Assembly: GCA_009733575.1 (NCBI GenBank)
Contig: ML769510.1
Coordinates: 1 to 64,000 of the forward strand
Length of the DNA: 64,000 bases
Direction: 5' to 3'
DNA from: Gymnopus androsaceus JB14
Lineage: Eukaryota; Basidiomycota; Agaricomycetes; Agaricales; Omphalotaceae
Part shown: positions 1 to 11,210 of the stretch, piece after piece
Position numbering within the stretch: the stretch's first letter is position 1
How the letters are laid out: each line of letters starts with the position of its first letter
Notes under the pieces: model-generated
Told to the model about the DNA's origin: nothing
Databases searched by the model: none
The model's input: only the letters and a program-made list of their open reading frames with translations
Translations under genes and position numbers: made by a program

Positions 1-660
1 ATCACTGCAAGAAAAATATTTACACTGACTAAAGCAAGCAGTGGCTACTGATACTTCATGGAAGCTACAGATATTCCCATGATCACTATGAAGACATCCA
101 AACCAGTAGCAACTGTGAGTAATACACACTGACTAAACTGATTGAGCATAATCGCTACTTACTGGAGGCTACTGATGCTTACTGAAGGCTACTGACACCT
201 AATAGAGGCTCTTGATGGTTATTGAAGGCTATTGATACTTACTGAAGGCTACTGATACTTACTGAAGGACACTGATGCTTACTAAAAGCTACCAATGCGT
301 AATGAAGGCTACTGATGCATACTGAAGGCTACTGAGGCATACTAAAGACTACTAATGCATACTGAAGCCTACTGATACTTACTGAAGCCTACTGATGCTT
401 ACTGAAGGCTACTGATGCATTACTGAAGCTGAAGGCTACTGATACTTGAGGAAGGGAACTGATGCATACTGGAGGCTACTGAAGCTTAATGAAGGCTACT
501 AGACTGCTACTAGTACTGATAATGAGCTACTGAGGTATACTGAATGCTACTGAGCCTTACTGAAGGCTACTTATGCTTACTGATGGTGACTGATGTGTAC
601 TCAAGGCTACTGATGCTTACTGAAGGCTACTGATGCTTGCTGAAAGCTACTGCATCAGCA
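1..660. repeat. degenerate 20-base tandem repeat array
   Basis: The stretch is built from an imperfect 20-base unit close to ACTGAAGGCTACTGATGCTT, repeated head to tail about 30 times with scattered substitutions and a few small length changes. It runs off the left edge of the window, so its full length is unknown. Every frame carries stops, so it is not coding. It is a minisatellite-like array. Confidence 0.85.
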
Positions 661-1111
661 TAAGCTGGATAGTCCCATAGCAAGGTCCCCATCTGTCCAG
701 AACCGGACAGCTCTCATGACTGCTATGGATTGTATTGGAGCTTCAGCTCATAGCAATCCATTGCAGTCCATAATTCACCCAGGTTTTGCTGATGTGATGT
801 TTACTGAAAGCTACTGGCTTTGTGAGCCCACCATAGATTCCCTGTTAGCTGCCTGTGTTGTTTTTGTATGTGCCATGATCTACTGGAATTTTACAACCTT
901 GTCTCCAGTGAACTTTCTATGTAACATCATCACTTTGTGATTTCTCTGTAACTTCCCTGTATGTCTACTGCAAATCCTGACATATACTGGAAACCTTCAA
1001 CAAAGATTACAGGGAATTTTTTCAATATGACAAGTCACATAGTCATATGGTTTGTCTAACTGTAAGTTCCCCAACTTACAGTGAATTCACTGAGAAAAAT
1101 AGTTATTGTAA
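661..1111. other. intergenic, no recognisable gene
   Basis: I see no conserved gene here. A 74-codon open frame exists at 716-940 but has no recognisable motif and no supporting splice structure. The right part is AT-rich and blends into the following repeat field. Confidence 0.5.
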
Positions 1112-1507
1112 CATCAGCAAAAACTGTTTTGGGCCCAGGAGGATCTAAGGTCACCTAGTCCTCTTAGGCAACCTGAGGCATCCTAGTTGGCCCAGGAAAA
1201 AGGGTAAAACTTTGGACACCTCAGGTATCCTAGTCATCCTGGGATGTCCTGGGGTATCCTGGGGTATCCTGGGGCATCCTGAGGCATCCTGGGATGGAAA
1301 TTTTATCCTAGGATGCCTCAGGATGCCTCAGGATGCCCCAGGATACCCCAGGACATCCCAGGATCTCCCAGGACACCTAGGATGACTAGGATACCCGAGG
1401 TGTCCAAAGTTTTACCCTTTTTCCTGGGCCAACTAGGATGCCTCAGGTTGCCTAAGAGGACTAGGTGACCTTAGATCCTCCTGGGCCCAAAACAGTTTTT
1501 TCTGATG
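1112..1507. repeat. 396-base near-perfect palindrome (foldback element)
   Basis: Two arms of about 180 bases are reverse complements of each other. The outer ends match (CATCAGCAAAAACTG against CAGTTTTTTCTGATG), as do long internal blocks such as the one around GGGCCCAGGAGGATC. The centre, near 1300, contains several short direct repeats of CTGGGGTATC and AGGATGCC type. The arms differ at only a few positions. No coding capacity is seen. The structure fits a foldback or MITE-like element; I could not define a convincing target-site duplication. Confidence 0.85.
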
Positions 1508-2540
1508 AAGTCTCCTGTAACTTATCTCAGAATTCCCTGTAAGTACACTGCTATACAGGAAACTCACTAGGAATCTTATGGGAAATTTCATGTGTGACAA
1601 ATCCAATTCCACAAGTTTTCTGTATATTCATGCAACTTTCAGTTAGACTTCTAATGTGACAAAGTAACTCTGTAAGTTTTTTGTAAGTGGTCCATTTTAC
1701 AGTAATCTTATAGTTACTTGAATTTGTCAATAAGTTACTTGTAAGCCTAAACTATTATAAGAAACTTTTTATTAAGGTATTTCCTGTAGGTTTCCAAGAA
1801 ATTCCTTATAAGTCTCTGAACTTATGAGATTCTGCATCAGTGTAAGCTCCCTGTAAGATCTTGCACTTACTGAAAATTCACAGGGAAGATTTACGGCAAT
1901 CTTTTTGTGTGACATGTCAAATAGTCACCCTGTGAGTCTCTTGTAAGGTGAAAAACTTACCATAGACTTACATTGGAAAATGGTCTTTGTAAGTCCCTTG
2001 TAAGGTAATAAATTTACCATAGACTTACATTGGAAATGGTCCTTGTAAGTCCCTTGTAAGATGAAGAACTTACCATAGACTTACATTGGAAATTTGTCTC
2101 TGTAAGTCTCTTGTAAGATGAAGAACTTACCATAGACTTATATTGGAAAATGGTCTTTGTAAGACTCCTGTAACTTGCCTCAATGTTACTGGTAAGTACA
2201 GTTCCTTACAAGAATTTTACTGAGAAGCTTACAGGAGAGTTCTGGTGTGACAATGTCACTCTGTAAGTTTCCTGTAAGATTTTGCACTTACAGTAATATT
2301 ACACAGACCAAAAAGTTGCCTGAAAGTTTCTTGCATGTCCATGCATCTTACAGTCAAACTTACAATGTGACAAAATCACACTGTAAGTCTATCGATAAAT
2401 CATCACTCTTACAATAATCTTACAGCCAAAAGAATTTTCCCGTAAGTTCCTAGTAAGTCAAAAATTTTACACGAAACTTCAGGCTAAATCCGATCCCCGT
2501 AAATTTCCAATAAATTTCCCATAAGTCGCAGGATTTATGG
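1508..2540. repeat. AT-rich degenerate repeat field with four ~58-base tandem units
   Basis: The region is dense in variants of CTTGTAAGT and ACTTACAGT in both orientations. Between about 1925 and 2165 four head-to-tail units of about 58-60 bases are clear, each carrying CTTACCATAGACTTACATTGG or a close variant, followed by a TGTAAGTC block. There are no open frames of note. The abundance of GTAAGT and its complement looks like a consequence of the repeat, not real splice sites. Confidence 0.7.
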
Positions 2541-3208
2541 GGTTTTGCACCCGGTGTATATGTGGATGACCATGATCATGATCATGCACCACCAGAATTC
2601 CTTCTACCGTCCTTCTCATCCCAAAATCTTCATAGTTATTTTGCAGACGTTGCAGGCGTTAGATCTCGTTATTCTGCCTATTTTGTAGTGAAGATTCTTT
2701 CTGCAAGAGGTACGAGCCATGAGGGTATAAAGGGAGTAAAGAAGGACGAGAAAATGAGAATGCATACAAAGTAAACTTTGTACAGCGAACGCGGCGGTGC
2801 CTTGAAGAGAGTAAAAATAACTGTTGACTCGGAAGATAGACAGTCTTGAAGCACTGTTTGCTCGAGCTTCCTTTGCTTCCGGTACCGGTTTTCAGCTGCT
2901 CGAGGCTTTGCCGAGGCTCGTTTTTAGAACTTGGAAGCAAGTCATACTGCCATAGACGGGGCCGAGGCCCAGATTAATCCGACCAGCGTGGGTTTGCACT
3001 GGGAACATACACATTATTGCAATTTGTATACTGGCAGTTCTTTGCTAGCTTGTGCTACGAGTCATTGATTCATTGGTTGAATCTTAAATCGTATACATAA
3101 AAACAGCTGAGACTATGATCAGCGTTCAGCTCCAAAGAAAAAGTTCCGGTGTCAACCTGGTGACATTGACTACTTGTTGTTTTCCACCTTTTCCTCATCG
3201 TCTCTCGA
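2541..3208. other. intergenic upstream of the fluoride exporter
   Basis: No conserved gene was recognised. Short overlapping frames exist on both strands at 2562-2940, without motifs. The last 200 bases presumably hold the promoter of the fluoride exporter that begins at 3209. Confidence 0.4.
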
Positions 3209-4479
3209 ATGCTTCCTCTCAGGACGATGGGTAAAGATAGCCCATCGGACCCAGAAAACGCGAGGAGAATACACACTTCTCTACACGATGCTGGGTCAGA
3301 AGTCTCGCTTTCCTCTGTTGATCTGCCTCCTCCCCGCAGACGCAGCACCCAGCATTCGGATATACTTCCGACTAATTCGACCTCAGAGCCCCATCATGCA
3401 TTTTCCCCTCATGTCCTCTTTCTTCTCATGCCTGCTTCGATTTTCGGAGTGTTAATGGTTAGTGCATACCCTTATCTCGAACTTCCGAGGCTGTTCTAAC
3501 CCTACCTCTTACGTACAGAGGCTGGGACTGGTGGCGCTGACTACTTATAATGGTCAAAGCGTATTTTCGCTAGCGTATGTGCAGGGCCTCGGATGTTTTG
3601 TTATGGGAATTGGCATTGCCCTCAAGGAGCCATTAGGAGAGCTGTGAGCATCTATTTTTGTTTCGTATTCTTATCTCACGTTGCTAGTTATCCTCCACTA
3701 TACGCTGCTTTGACTACAGGATTTTGCGGCTCTGTAACAACATTTTCGAGCTGGCAATTGGACGTATTTAACTCTTGGATAAACAGTAATGATGCAGACC
3801 ATTCTGCTCTTCGAAATGTATGACTTTCTGCTCTTACTGAAAAAGTCGAACTCACTGCTTCTAGTTTATCGATGGCACAGGGAAAAGTGTCTTTACGCTT
3901 TTAATTTCCATATCATCTGTGCTCTTTGGGTCGTACATCGGTCGAATCATCCATCCGCATCTGCCCACAATCTCGTCTCCCTCGCGTCCAGTCCGATACG
4001 CTATTTCTATCGTATCCGTATTAATCTACGCCGCTACTCTTCCGGCATTTTTCCTACTTCCAGCTTCATACCGACACCAAGCCACAGCCGCACTACTTTT
4101 CGCATTTCCTGGAACGCTTACTCGCTATACGCTCTCTATATTACTCAATCCCCTATTAACCGAGTTTCCACTCGGTACTTTCGCTGCCAATTCAGCAGGA
4201 TCGGGACTCCTCGCAGCTCTCCATGTTATTCAATCTATCGCAAGCAAACCACTATCACCTAAAGGATGCTCTATTGTTCAAGGACTAGACGATGGTTATT
4301 GCGGATGCTTGACAACAATCAGCACATTTGCAGTGGAGGTTCGCGGATTGAGGGGATGGGAGCGTCTTCGATACGTCTTGATGAGCTGGGGAGTAGGCCA
4401 GCTTTTGTTTCTGGTTATTATGGGACCTTCGTTACTTTCAGGGAATGTCAAGAAGGAGGTTATGTGCAAGTTTGACTAG
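3209..4479 (+). CDS. FEX: fluoride export protein (Fluc/CrcB family, fused two-domain FEX type)
   Basis: Predicted fluoride channel of the plasma membrane that protects the cell from fluoride taken up as HF. Four exons join in frame: 3209-3457, 3519-3643, 3688-3817 and 3865-4479. They give 372 residues, close to the roughly 375 of yeast FEX1. A hydrophilic N-terminal tail of about 75 residues precedes two homologous four-helix Fluc domains. Signature motifs are visible in both halves: GFCGSVTTFSSW in the first and GCLTTISTFAVE in the second, each carrying the Gly-rich/Thr-Thr-Phe-Ser core. FPLGTFAANSAGS in the second half matches the conserved Asn-containing helix. The start at 3209 was chosen because it opens the exon; an ATG 18 bases later, giving MGKDSPSD, is equally possible. 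The gene is intact. Confidence 0.88.
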
Positions 4480-5159
4480 ATTTGTAGAATTATGTATCGG
4501 AACTTTCAGGAAGGATGTGATGTGCATGTTGGCTAGATTTGTAGAGTTTTGTAACGAAATGAAGATTAATGTAATAGTAATGGACATTCGCAAGAGAATA
4601 CTTCTCGATCTTGAAACATACTGAATACGTCGAACGCGCCGCAGGATTATGCAGTGAAGATAATGTGTACCATAGCACGCGTTTATCAGTTTCCGGTACG
4701 AGATAGGCCGATGAGGACGAATCGTTGGCGAGTTTGGAGGATTCCACGGCGGAACCCACTAAGTCTTCGTACACAAATCGAACAAAGCCCATGTTATCAA
4801 TTTACTCTAATACTGAGCTGCAGCAATCGAGCAATCGAGGATACAAACTACGCATTACAATGAAGCTACCCCTATGGGCTATATCGGATGATTTGGGGCT
4901 GGTCATTTCAATACAGCAATCGATAACAATTTCATTCCTGTTTAATCTTGTTGAACAGGTGATGCTGATGATAGGATGCAATATATTAACCATGAGAGTG
5001 ATAAGAAGCTTGAGGAGCAATGCCGGTTCAACCTCTGACTGGGCTCGGTAACATTGGTGTGGCAGGTCATATATCAGAATATAAACAATAGTAAATAAGG
5101 GCAGCTAGTATATAAGTCCCTCTGTTCTTGGTGTTAATTCTTACTTCATTCCCATCATA
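4480..5159. other. intergenic
   Basis: This is 680 bases between the fluoride exporter and the NACHT-ankyrin gene on the same strand. Only short frames without motifs are seen. The final part should contain the NACHT gene promoter. Confidence 0.45.
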
Positions 5160-8100
5160 ATGGAACGTTTTGGCCCAGGCGACCAGTAAGTTAGGCATTC
5201 TCGTGATTTATGCCACCCGTGCTGATGCTTTCAATCACGGTAGATATGAGCAAGGAAACTCTTCTAATTACAGCAGCAGGTAGGATACTAGATTCTTGAT
5301 AGGAGCAATATTGGTAATATTTGCTTGTTTAAAGTCAGTTTGCGAATTCTTCCAACTTCGGGGTATATGGTGGAACCTTCATCAATGCACAAGATTCATC
5401 AAATGTTACTATTCAGTGTGAGCTATTTAATTTTCCGAGTTGTATTTTCAAATTTTTGTTTGACTGTGATTCAACTTAGCACATGATCAAGTACAGAAAA
5501 TCAAAGACTGGCTTAAAGCACCAGATTGCTCTACCAATTTCATTGCAGCTGCCAACAAGAAAACTGCAAGAACTGGAATGTGGATCATTGAACATCCAAG
5601 ATATATTGAGTGGAATAATAATGGTGGATTGCTGTGGATTCAAGGCAAAGGTGAGCTGAGCTAATTGTAGTGTGAAATATTATTCCAATATATATTTCAG
5701 CAGGGTCAGGTAAAACAGTCATCTTGTAAGTGCAATTGTGGTACTCTATAAGAAATGCAAAAGATTAAGGAATACCTAGGACAACAGTCATAAATCACCT
5801 ACGTGACACTTCAAACACTGTTTGGTTTCACTATTTTGATTTCAGGGATAATACAGGAGAAAAAGCTGGTTATCAAGGATTTCTATTAAATATGCTGCAA
5901 CAAATGGGGGTGAATGGACAAGAAATCCATCCAGAATTGCAAAAATTGTATAGCCAGTGCAAGAGAGGTCATCAAGTTGACCAACCTCACAATCAACAGT
6001 TGGAAAATACCCTAAATGGAATTATCCAGCAATCCATTTCAGAGTATATTCTGATAGATGCCTTGGATGAATGCAACCTGCAGTATAGAGCCCATGTAGT
6101 GAAGTGGGTGACAAACATCTCTGCAAAAATAAAAATTGTTGTTACAAGTCAATATTCACCAGAGGGCCAAGCAGCCACTATTGGGTCAATAATTGCATTG
6201 GAGACCAGAGGCTCCAAAATTGAGGAAGATATTTCTCTCTATTTGGAAGGTCAAGTGCAGCTCCATTTCAAAGGAGAGTTGAAGAACAAGGTGTTGAATA
6301 CTTTGAAGGCCAAGGCTCAGGGGCAGTAAGTATTTTTAATCTTACCATGAAAACATACATGCTTATGGATGGTATCATTAGATTTCGCTGGGTGGATTGT
6401 CAAGTCAGAACATTGATTCATTGTGGAACCCCCAATGCAGTTATTCAGGCATTGCATAGACTACCCATTGATTTGGAAGAAACATACATGAAGTCCATAC
6501 AAAATGCTGAGCAAAGTGTACATGCAGAGGATGCCCATCATATTCTGATGTGGCTCACATTTGCCTTTGAACCATTGAACAAAAAGCAGGTTGCAGATTT
6601 TCTTGCTGTCAATGTGACTGAGTGTGAAATATACTTGAGTGATGAGATGAATTTGAAAGTGGAGCTCATTGTTGACTCCAATCTTGTGACTGTTGACACA
6701 GACAATATAGTCCAGTTGGCACACACCTCTGTGAAGGAGTTTCTGATGGCCAAAGCAAATTTGGATCAAGCAAAGGGTGTCTTTCAAATCAATGAACAGC
6801 TGGCTCATGCCTCATTGGCTAAGGCATGCATTATATATCTTTTGAAATCACCTAATCTAATGGGTGAAGTCAGTGACATAGTTTATAATTCAGAAACATA
6901 TGGATATGCAGCAGAATATTGGCGAGCCCATACAAAACCAGTGCAAGAATTTGGGTCAGAAAGGGACCTAGATAATTTAGCCAAAGAATTTCTGAAGGAA
7001 GGAAGTGCAGGATTTCATGCATGGGTAAGAATATATAGGCAGAGATTTCGGCAGGAGATGCCCAACCCACTGTATTGTGCTGCTGATGGTGGCTTGAGAA
7101 GGAGTGTGTATGAGTTGATTTTGAGGGGTAAATGTGACATTAATGCAGAGGGAGGCTTTTATGGAAATGCTCTCCAAGCAGCTGCATCCAAAGGAAATGA
7201 AGCTATTGTCCAGGTCCTTTTGACCAATGGAGCTAATGTGAATGCTCAGGGAGGCTATTATAAAAATGCTCTCTATGCAGCAGTATTAAATGGAAATGAA
7301 GCTATTGTCCAGCTTCTTTTGACCAATGGAGCTGATGTGAATGCCCAGGGAGGTGAATATGGAAATGCTCTCCAAGCAGCTGCATCCAAAGGAGATGAAG
7401 CTCTTGTGTAGGTCCTTTTGACTAATGGAGCTAATGTGAATGCTCAGGGAGGCTATTATGGAAATGCTCTCTATGCAGCTGCATCCAAGGGAAATGAAGC
7501 TATTGTCCAGCTTCTTTTGACCAATGGAGCTGATGTGAATGCTCAAGGCCATTATGGAAATGCTCTCTATGCAGCTGCATCCCAAGGAAATGAAGCTATT
7601 GTCCAACTTCTTTTGACCAATGGAGCTGATGTGAATGCTCAAGGCCATTATGGAAATGCTCTCCAAGCAGCTGTATCCAAAGGAAATGAAGCTATTGTCC
7701 ATCTTCTTTTGACCAATGGAGCTGATGTGAATGCTCAGGGAGGTGCATATGGAAATGCTCTCCAAGTAGCTGCATCCAATAGAAATGAAGCTATTGTCCA
7801 GCTTCTTTTGACCAATGGAGCTGATGTGAATGCTCAGGGAGGCAAATATGGAAATGCTCTCCAAGCAGCTGCATCCAAAGGAAATAAAGTAATTGTCCAG
7901 TTTCTTTTGACCAATGGAGCTAATGTGAATGCTCAGGGAGGCGAATATGGAAATGCTCTCTGTGCAGCTGCATACAAAGGGAATGAAGCTATTATCCAGC
8001 TTCTTTTGACCAATGGAGCTGATGTCAATGGTCAGGGAGGCAAATATGGAAATCCTCTCCAAGTAGCTGCATCCAATAGAAATGAAGCTATTGTCCAGCT

Positions 8101-8368
8101 TCTTTTGACCAATGGAGCTGATGTGAATGCTCAGGGAGGCTATTATGGAAATGCTCTCCAAGCAGCTACATCCTATGGAAATGAAGCTATTGTCCAGCTC
8201 CTTTTGACTCACAAGGAAAATTTATGTTTAGCACGGCTCCAAGAATTTGAAAACACCAATCTGAGCAACCTGTTTGCTGGTCATGGCCGAGGTCAATCTC
8301 CATCTCGAGGTGTCAAACGCTCTCATTCTACAGAGGAAGCTGAGTACAGGCCAAGGAAATTTCATTGA
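5160..8368 (+). CDS. NACHT-ankyrin repeat protein (NLR-like), ankyrin array interrupted by in-frame TAG
   Basis: Fungal NLR-like STAND P-loop protein, thought to act in non-self recognition. Seven exons join in frame: 5160-5185, 5244-5279, 5335-5417, 5480-5650, 5701-5725, 5780-6325 and 6382-8368. The N-terminal region (FGVYGGTF, WLKAPDCSTNF) is typical of mushroom NACHT proteins. Walker A is GKAGSGKT, split by an intron; Walker B is YILIDALDEC. A helical linker follows, then one degenerate and eleven near-identical 33-residue ankyrin repeats (YGNALQAAASKGNEAIVQLL). The tail is basic (GVKRSHS). At 7409-7411 the third full repeat has TAG where the others have CAG. Termination there leaves 638 residues; the frame continues for 957. 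A GT..AG pair (7334-7411, or a 75-nt version starting at GTGAATGCC) could remove the stop in frame, but this is only inference. Confidence 0.82.
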
Positions 8369-8876
8369 TTTGATACTGGCTATCTACAACACATCATTCC
8401 CCAGGTATACTCACTCCCTGCTTATAGTCATGCTTTAGCTAATGATAGCCCCCAGCCGCACTTCCAACTATCGGAAACCCTTCCAGCTCCACTGGCAGAT
8501 TTCACAATTATAAAGACCTACAATCGAACACACCTCATTTCCGCAAGAGGATGCGTGAATTCCGAATGTTCCAAGGACCAAGACCATGCAGTTTACAACA
8601 GTCACAGGGAATATTGTGAGATTGTGAGGAAGGAGGTGATGTGTAGGTTTTACTAGACTCTAGTTATGTACCGAAATGTTACCGAAATGTAGATCAGTTT
8701 GATATTAATGAAGCTAGCAAGAGAGTACATACGTCGAGGTGATGGAAAAAGGAAGATCTAGAGATGTGAAGGAAAATACAGAGTAGACGCGTACTATTAA
8801 CCTTAATTAACCCTAGCCACGTGGCCTCGATTCTTTTTCGCTTCCAACGCTGATCTCGAGCTCATCGTCTTAAAAG
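8369..8876. other. intergenic
   Basis: This is 508 bases between the NACHT-ankyrin stop and eIF3e. No gene was recognised. The CT-rich stretch directly upstream of 8877 fits a housekeeping promoter. Confidence 0.45.
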
Positions 8877-10504
8877 ATGGCCGAATACGACCTTTCAAAA
8901 ACGATAATTCCCTATCTAGATCGACATCTATCCTTCCCTCTCCTCGCTCACCTAGTTGAAACTGGAGTATTCTCAGCAGATGAAGTCACGGTCGCCCAAT
9001 ATGAACTGGCAAAGGGAACGAACATGTTCGACTATGCTGCTACACTTTTCGAGCAAATATATCCCAATCAGGAGGTTCCAAAAGGTGAGTAGGTCTTTGC
9101 AGCATCAAAATCCTCGATTTAATCGATTTTCTATGGTTAGAATTCGACGAGAAACGTGAAAATGCTGTCTCTACAAATGAGAGACTTCAGCAGGAAGCCC
9201 AGGCGGTTTTGGATGTTATTGAAAATCCGGACGTCGCTCAGGCATTAAGGCAAGATAAAAATCAAAATTTGCAGTATCTGAAGGATAACTACAATGTGTG
9301 TTGTCTTTTCTCTCTTTTCGTTCTGTCCACAACTCGTATATACAGCTTACTCTAGACCAAATCACTGCCCTCTACAACTTTGGAAAATTCCAATACTCGT
9401 ACGGAAACTACAGTGGTGCCGCCGACTATTTGTATCATTTCCGTGTCCTTTCTACCGATCCGGACCTTACCATCTCTGCACACTGGGGGAAACTAGCTTC
9501 AGATATCCTTACCGGAAAGTGGGATGTCGCACTCGAAGAGCTCAATTCCCTTCGTGAAGCCATTGATTCACGGTCACCAGCTCCATTTACAGTCGGCAGC
9601 ACCAACATGCCAGCCGTCGACCCAGCACTTACCCAACTTCACTCAAGAACATGGCTCGTCCACTGGTCTCTTTTCGTCTACTTTAACCATCCACAAGGCC
9701 GGGCCTTGTTACTCGAAACGTTCTTATCCCCAACGTACCTAAACACAATCCAAACATCCTGCCCTTGGATCCTCCGCTACGTTGCAGCCGCAGCCATCAT
9801 CTCTACACCTACGCCTTCCTCTTCTTCCGCCTCTTCCTCAGCGCCTCAATCGTCCAGAGTGAAAAACGCTGTCCGGGAAGTGGTTAAAGTCATCCAAATG
9901 GAAAATTACCAATATGTAGACCCGGTGACGGCGTTCTTGATGCAGCTTCATGTCGAGTTTGACTTTGAAGCGGCGCAGAAGGAGCTGCAAAAAGCGGAAA
10001 AGGTCGTTTCGGATGACTTTTTCTTGGGTGATTTCCATGATGAGTTTTTGGAGAGTGCGAGGTGTTTGGTTAGTGAGGCGTATTGTAGGATTCACCAGCG
10101 GATAGATATTGGGTGAGTGATTTTTGCTATCTGATTTCCTCGTGTCTAATATCCTTGCAGTGATCTTTCTGACCGCCTAAACCTGCCTCGCGACGAGGGT
10201 GAAAAATGGATTGTCAATCTCATCCGAGAAACTCGTATGGGCCAGGACGCTAAAATTGATTTGGAGAAGGTATTGCTCCTTGCTTATGTGCCGCCACTAA
10301 TTTTAATCCTTCTATCCCTAGAACCTTATCCAAATCTCAAGACCACCTCAACCGGTATACCAATCCGTCATTGAGAAAACTCGCGGGCTTGCTATGAGGA
10401 CGCAAGCATTGGGAGCCGCGATCGCTCGAACGGGTGCTGTCCCTGTTGCACCGGTACCGTCTACTCCTGCGCCTCAGTCTGCACAGCCTGTTGCTGTCAG
10501 CTGA
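8877..10504 (+). CDS. INT6: eukaryotic translation initiation factor 3 subunit E (eIF3e/INT6)
   Basis: Non-catalytic subunit of the eIF3 complex, which loads mRNA and Met-tRNA on the 40S ribosome in the cytosol. Five exons join cleanly: 8877-9084, 9141-9295, 9346-10112, 10161-10269 and 10322-10504, giving 473 residues. The N-terminus ([20 protein letters not shown]) is the conserved eIF3e N-terminal domain. [20 protein letters not shown] and the [15 protein letters not shown] stretch lead into the PCI domain ([17 protein letters not shown]). The Ser/Ala-rich insertion around residue 275 and the Pro/Ala-rich C-terminal tail are lineage-specific and low in complexity. All boundaries follow GT..AG, with no frameshift or early stop. 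The start is the first ATG of the conserved N-terminus. Confidence 0.93.
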
Positions 10505-11210
10505 ATGAGCGACATCTCGAGTCGATTGGAGGCGACGGTATAAGTATCATCACCATTTGTTGTACTGTACTTAATCGAGGCCTACATGATGGATACGTTG
10601 CTGTTGTGCTTTTGGAAGTAGTGTTCATCGACGGTGGTAGCAAACACTTGCAATAGGGCTGCAATCTGAATGCAAAAAACTTGCGCTCTTTTTGAAACAA
10701 ACCTTCTATCTAGGTGGATTGCATTTACTCACTTGCTTGCAGCCCAGCCACGTATACTATATCGATGCTTGTCGACTCGTGAACGCGATAGGTAAGCACT
10801 GACTACAAACTCAATCGAACCTATTCATTCAGATCTGGTTCTTAGTTCTCTATCCAGGAAGCCCAGTGGAAAAGTGGGGATTGACACATCACAACTCGTA
10901 AGAGTGCCTCAAGACCTGAATTAAGTTGCTTCGGCGTTTCCTTTTCCTTTTGTCTTATCAAGCCCTGCCTAGATCGCTTCGTTATATTTCACTTTCCGAG
11001 TACCAGCCGTCCTGACGCGTCCCCCCGCCCGATTCACCACCGGACAAAACCTCTCGGCGAAACCGATCGTCACGGTCTCATACGCGTCTTTTTTACACAT
11101 GAAATCTTTGAAGAGAATGTCATCTACTTCGGGGTCACTTTTTCGAGATGGCTTAAATACGAGCAATATCAGGTCGAGGACTTTACCAACTCAAATTCAT
11201 ATCTACAGCT
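10505..11210. other. intergenic
   Basis: This is 706 bases between eIF3e and the SDR gene. Short frames on the - strand at 10497-11166 lack motifs. It presumably holds the eIF3e 3' UTR and the promoter of the downstream gene. Confidence 0.45.

Noticed and set aside
716..940. 74-codon + frame in the left repeat island
   Set aside because: It has no motif, sits next to repeats and shows no supporting introns or promoter.
1925..2165. Possible CRISPR-like array
   Set aside because: The units are direct tandem repeats with no unique spacers, and the genome is eukaryotic.
7286..8212. 308-codon open frame antisense to the ankyrin array
   Set aside because: It is periodic with the ankyrin repeats and encodes the same phrase (SIGQKKLDNSFIS) again and again. 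It is open only because the 99-base unit lacks stops in that frame.
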